A stretch of DNA of 9,566 nucleotides from Prosthecobacter sp. (lineage in GTDB: Bacteria; Verrucomicrobiota; Verrucomicrobiia; Verrucomicrobiales; Verrucomicrobiaceae), in contig JAOZVT010000590.1 in assembly GCA_025869455.1 (NCBI GenBank), positions 1 through 9,566 on the forward strand, read 5' to 3'. The position numbers and the translations under genes were made by a program. The notes beneath the pieces were generated by a model. That model ran no database searches. It was not told the origin of the DNA and worked only from the letters and a program-made list of their open reading frames with translations. Shown piece by piece: positions 8,701-9,566 of this stretch; position 1 is the first letter of the stretch, and every line of letters starts with the position of its first letter.

Positions 8701-9155
8701 CCATTGCCGTCGCGGTCTTCCAGTCGGATCAGGCGGTCCGCTGTGTTGGTGAAAAAGGTGGTGGGAAAGCGTGCGGCCCAGGTCTTGTAGAGATTCTCCC
8801 GGTCTTCCAAAGTGAAGGCCTGGAAATCGCCACGAATCAGTTCATTGGCCCCGCGCAGATCAGGCACCCCACGCCAGAAACGGTTCGCTTCGGCCACAAA
8901 GAGACGGCCTTTGGGATCGAACCCGAAGCTGCCAGGATTCTCCACAAAGGGAAAGCGTACCCAGGTATGCGCATCGAACCCCGGATGCTTGACGATCCCT
9001 GGAAACGGCTCGGGGGTGTTTTTGAGAGCGGGCAGTTCCTTCTCCGGCACCGTCGGCATTGGCTGGTAGTTCCGGTTCATTTCTTCCAGCGTGAGCGCGG
9101 AAGCGGAGGCAGCGAAGAGGCCAAAGGCCGAAAGAAGGAGAATCGAACGATGCAT
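5745..9155 (-). CDS. PVC-type membrane-bound dehydrogenase with HEAT repeats and C-terminal haem domain
   Basis: An 1136-residue exported redox protein. Residues 1-20 are a signal peptide ending ASASA, cleaved before LTLEE. Residues about 60-465 form the 'putative membrane-bound dehydrogenase' beta-propeller of the Pirellula/Verrucomicrobium type, related to glucose/sorbosone dehydrogenase propellers, with typical blade phrases (GITRGPDGRLYFSVGDRG, GLRNPQELAFDEAGNLF). Asp-rich loops at 147-158 (DRDGNG) and 195-206 resemble EF-hand calcium sites; the second matches at positions 1, 3, 5, 6, 9 and 12. Residues about 486-960 are helical HEAT/PBS-lyase-like repeats. The C-terminus holds a cytochrome-c-like domain with CLQCH (994-998) and a probable axial Met at 1090 (SAMPP), then a charged tail rich in K, D and E. 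Such proteins are thought to oxidise sugars or alcohols and pass electrons to haem c; the substrate here is unknown. I chose the ATG at 9155 because it starts the signal peptide directly; an in-frame ATG at 9215 adds 20 residues that would bury it. Confidence 0.93.
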   Translation of the reverse strand: MHRSILLLSAFGLFAASASALTLEEMNRNYQPMPTVPEKELPALKNTPEPFPGIVKHPGFDAHTWVRFPFVENPGSFGFDPKGRLFVAEANRFWRGVPDLRGANELIRGDFQAFTLEDRENLYKTWAARFPTTFFTNTADRLIRLEDRDGNGAADHRTLFSDRFHEPLDGIGFSVLAENDAVYFTCIPNVWKLTDKDDDGVADAEEAIVKGFGVRVSFIGHDLHGITRGPDGRLYFSVGDRGYNVTTRDGRVLNGAGRGAIFRCESDGSGFEVFCKGLRNPQELAFDEAGNLFTFDNTGDIGDLARMVYALEGSDSGWDMSHQSAHHYVTVLDWEDFHPKTSVWVSERMYDLFNEEQPQWVYPPASHVARGPSGVTWLTGESLPKDLRGKFLLANYRGASQGCTVLTVGIEAKGAGYAANSEDVFVEGVGVTDVELGYDGNIYLCDFGGGWSINTNGAIETLVPKDAAQRKVGAETKEIVARGMKDDSVANLITVLGSPDKRLRQFAQFELVNRKDLATLTAIASDESKPVKTRLHGLWGMDQLGRQGSQVSAALISLTKDKEAEIRANAARTLGSIRATDSRDSLLALLGDSSPRVRSLAAIALERVVKEGDTQVIDALYQVASQNGTGEVDPVLRHSVVSALDLIGTTAAATSRAKATEREVRLTALLYLRRHQSPESALFLTDSDVQIRREAIRAIYDTAAVDGPAGDTLAAMIKEAAEYPQTIQQRIVAANYRRGSAQNAHHLVQMAGNKKLDTATRTAALHALHLWEKQIVTDPVLGIYRPLPKAERTLAALGQAIDPDLRALLASDLPPQLSSLALKLASETGVRLEAKTLITLITNKALAAEVRIAALDSLVSSAPDEAKSVIPGLLSDSSSAVSAAALAHGFTMKLDGLTEVARKAVASGPLAKARAGIVGLTSTHPEEIATLWKDRATNGLKSSLWLDVFLALQTLADPAVAAQVASAPDAVFRLSETGGDVARGENVFRNQGGCLQCHKMGSDGGIQGPELTQVGARLKADKLVESLVNPNAVIAPGYGLAAITLKDGNLVMARIAKETKEELEVVAIDGKSSTLKRSEIAKISPPVSAMPPLGTALPPRDLRDLVAYLASRNSSNKKAGKDANSHGDDENEKIAK

Positions 9156-9174
9156 AGGGGGTGGGGGCAAAGCC

Positions 9175-9203
9175 GCATTAGGCGACTCTTTTGTGAACGT
9201 CAA
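9175..9203 (-). promoter_or_regulatory. Possible sigma-70-like promoter of the dehydrogenase gene
   Basis: On the minus strand TTGACG (9203-9198) matches five of six bases of a -35 box. The -10 side is poor: CCTAAT (9183-9178) fits four of six at a 15-bp spacing, and TAATGC (9180-9175) fits two of six at 17 bp. Transcription from here would give a very short leader before the ATG at 9155, and no Shine-Dalgarno is visible in it. This is a guess based on position and the -35 box only. Confidence 0.25.
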
Positions 9204-9372
9204 ATTCTCACCCACCTAACAGATAAAAGACGGTTGAGCAGTTGGATTAGGTGACGGGACTTGGTGACTTAGAAAGGCTGTGAATGTGTGTCTTCAGAGT
9301 TATAGCAACTGCTGAAAAGAATTTCCGGTCACGCGGTTGGACGGGGATGCTGGTGGTGTTTGTTATCGTCTG

Positions 9373-9388
9373 AATGGGGAAATGGGGA
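9373..9388. repeat. Two tandem copies of AATGGGGA
   Basis: AATGGGGA occurs twice back to back (9373-9380 and 9381-9388), both perfect. The unit has the same 8-bp length as the array at 9505-9566 but a different sequence. The second copy is also the left arm of the inverted repeat at 9380-9411. Confidence 0.85.
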
Positions 9389-9411
9389 GTGTTTTAAATT
9401 TTTCCCCATTT
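9380..9411. repeat. Perfect 9-bp inverted repeat around an AT-rich loop
   Basis: AAATGGGGA (9380-9388) and TCCCCATTT (9403-9411) are exact reverse complements separated by 14 AT-rich bases. A competing smaller hairpin pairs TCCCC (9403-9407) with GGGGA (9412-9416). Neither strand shows a T run directly after the stem, so it does not look like an intrinsic terminator. It may be a protein-binding palindrome or a by-product of local duplications. Confidence 0.75.
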
Positions 9412-9451
9412 GGGGAATGATGGGTCTAACAAATTGATCATCAGGGGTTTA

Positions 9452-9473
9452 GGTTGGGGATTGGTTGGGGATG
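9452..9473. repeat. 11-bp tandem duplication, GGTTGGGGATT-like
   Basis: GGTTGGGGATT (9452-9462) is followed directly by GGTTGGGGATG (9463-9473), 10 of 11 bases identical. The copies contribute two of the regularly spaced G runs in this region. Confidence 0.8.
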
Positions 9474-9495
9474 GAGATCCCCGTCGGGGGATTTT
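9474..9495. repeat. Hairpin-forming inverted repeat followed by a short T run
   Basis: ATCCCC (9477-9482) and GGGGAT (9487-9492) pair perfectly around GTCG. The stem extends to nine pairs with one A-T and two G-T pairs (9474-9476 with 9493-9495), and its 3' arm runs into TTTT (9492-9495). It resembles a weak terminator on the plus strand, but no plus-strand gene is seen before it, so its role is open. Confidence 0.5.
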
Positions 9496-9504
9496 GGGGA
9501 AGAT

Positions 9505-9566
9505 GGTGGGACGGTGGGACGGTGGGACGGTGGGACGGTGGGACGGTGGGACGGTGGGACGGTGGG
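9505..9566. repeat. Octanucleotide tandem array (GGTGGGAC)n, n at least 7.75, continues past the edge
   Basis: Seven perfect copies of GGTGGGAC (9505-9560) are followed by six more matching bases at the right end, with no mismatch. The array is cut by the window, so its full length is unknown. Each unit has a GGG run, and four successive runs with 5-base loops satisfy the usual G-quadruplex pattern on the plus strand. The period of 8 is not a multiple of 3, so copy-number change would shift any reading frame crossing it or alter promoter spacing. Perfect identity of all copies suggests recent expansion by slippage, or an assembly artefact. Confidence 0.95.

Larger units (their letters stand above)
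9156..9566. other. Non-coding region, repeat-rich distal half
   Basis: About 410 bases without a supported gene, upstream of the minus-strand dehydrogenase. The part nearest the gene (9156-9360) is unremarkable; it holds the weak promoter candidate and two GGTGAC words (9250-9255 and 9263-9268) 13 bp apart, which could be half-sites but are too short to call. The part from 9370 onward changes character: many runs of three to five G on the plus strand, two small tandem duplications, two inverted repeats and an octanucleotide array reaching the window edge. No tRNA, rRNA or known riboswitch is recognisable. A minus-strand frame stays open from the edge to 9329, but its content does not look like protein. 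Confidence 0.7.

Noticed and set aside
9156..9215. Upstream extension of the dehydrogenase to an ATG at 9215
   Set aside because: It adds 20 residues ending in PPPP before a clean signal peptide and would spoil export. The weak promoter candidate also lies within it.
9505..9566. CRISPR array
   Set aside because: The units are 8 bp, contiguous and have no spacers, so this is a microsatellite.

Overview
The window looks like chromosomal DNA of a Verrucomicrobia-type bacterium (PVC superphylum, Gram-negative cell plan). The strongest sign is the long minus-strand gene, which joins a 'putative membrane-bound dehydrogenase' propeller, a long HEAT-repeat middle and a C-terminal CXXCH haem domain. 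This architecture is typical of Verrucomicrobia and Planctomycetes. An Omp85-type outer-membrane barrel confirms a two-membrane envelope. The genus cannot be fixed from the sequence alone.

Positions 1-5715 hold a tightly packed plus-strand operon whose left end lies outside the window. In order it carries the 3' part of a MoxR-type AAA+ ATPase, a membrane-anchored periplasmic protein of unknown function, an ABC-transporter ATPase, and an Omp85/TamA-like outer-membrane protein. The junctions are a 4-bp ATGA overlap, a 1-bp gap and an 11-bp overlap, so translational coupling is likely. The first three genes resemble the MoxR / large membrane protein / ABC cassettes of PVC bacteria. The DUF58 protein and ABC permease expected as partners are not in view and may lie upstream. 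The coupled Omp85 gene is the less expected member and suggests a link to envelope biogenesis.

Positions 5745-9155 hold one very large minus-strand gene that converges on the operon with a 29-bp gap. It encodes an exported 1136-residue cytochrome-c-containing, PQQ/glucose-dehydrogenase-like propeller protein with an EF-hand-like calcium loop. It is probably periplasmic.

Positions 9156-9566 hold no gene I can support. The half nearest the dehydrogenase probably contains its promoter. The distal half is rich in G runs and small repeats: an 8-bp tandem duplication overlapping a 9-bp inverted repeat, an 11-bp tandem duplication, a hairpin, and a perfect octanucleotide array of at least 7.75 copies that runs off the right edge. 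This is the most unusual part of the window. I found no CRISPR, tRNA, rRNA, insertion sequence or recognisable defence system, and no clear evidence of a wholly new system.
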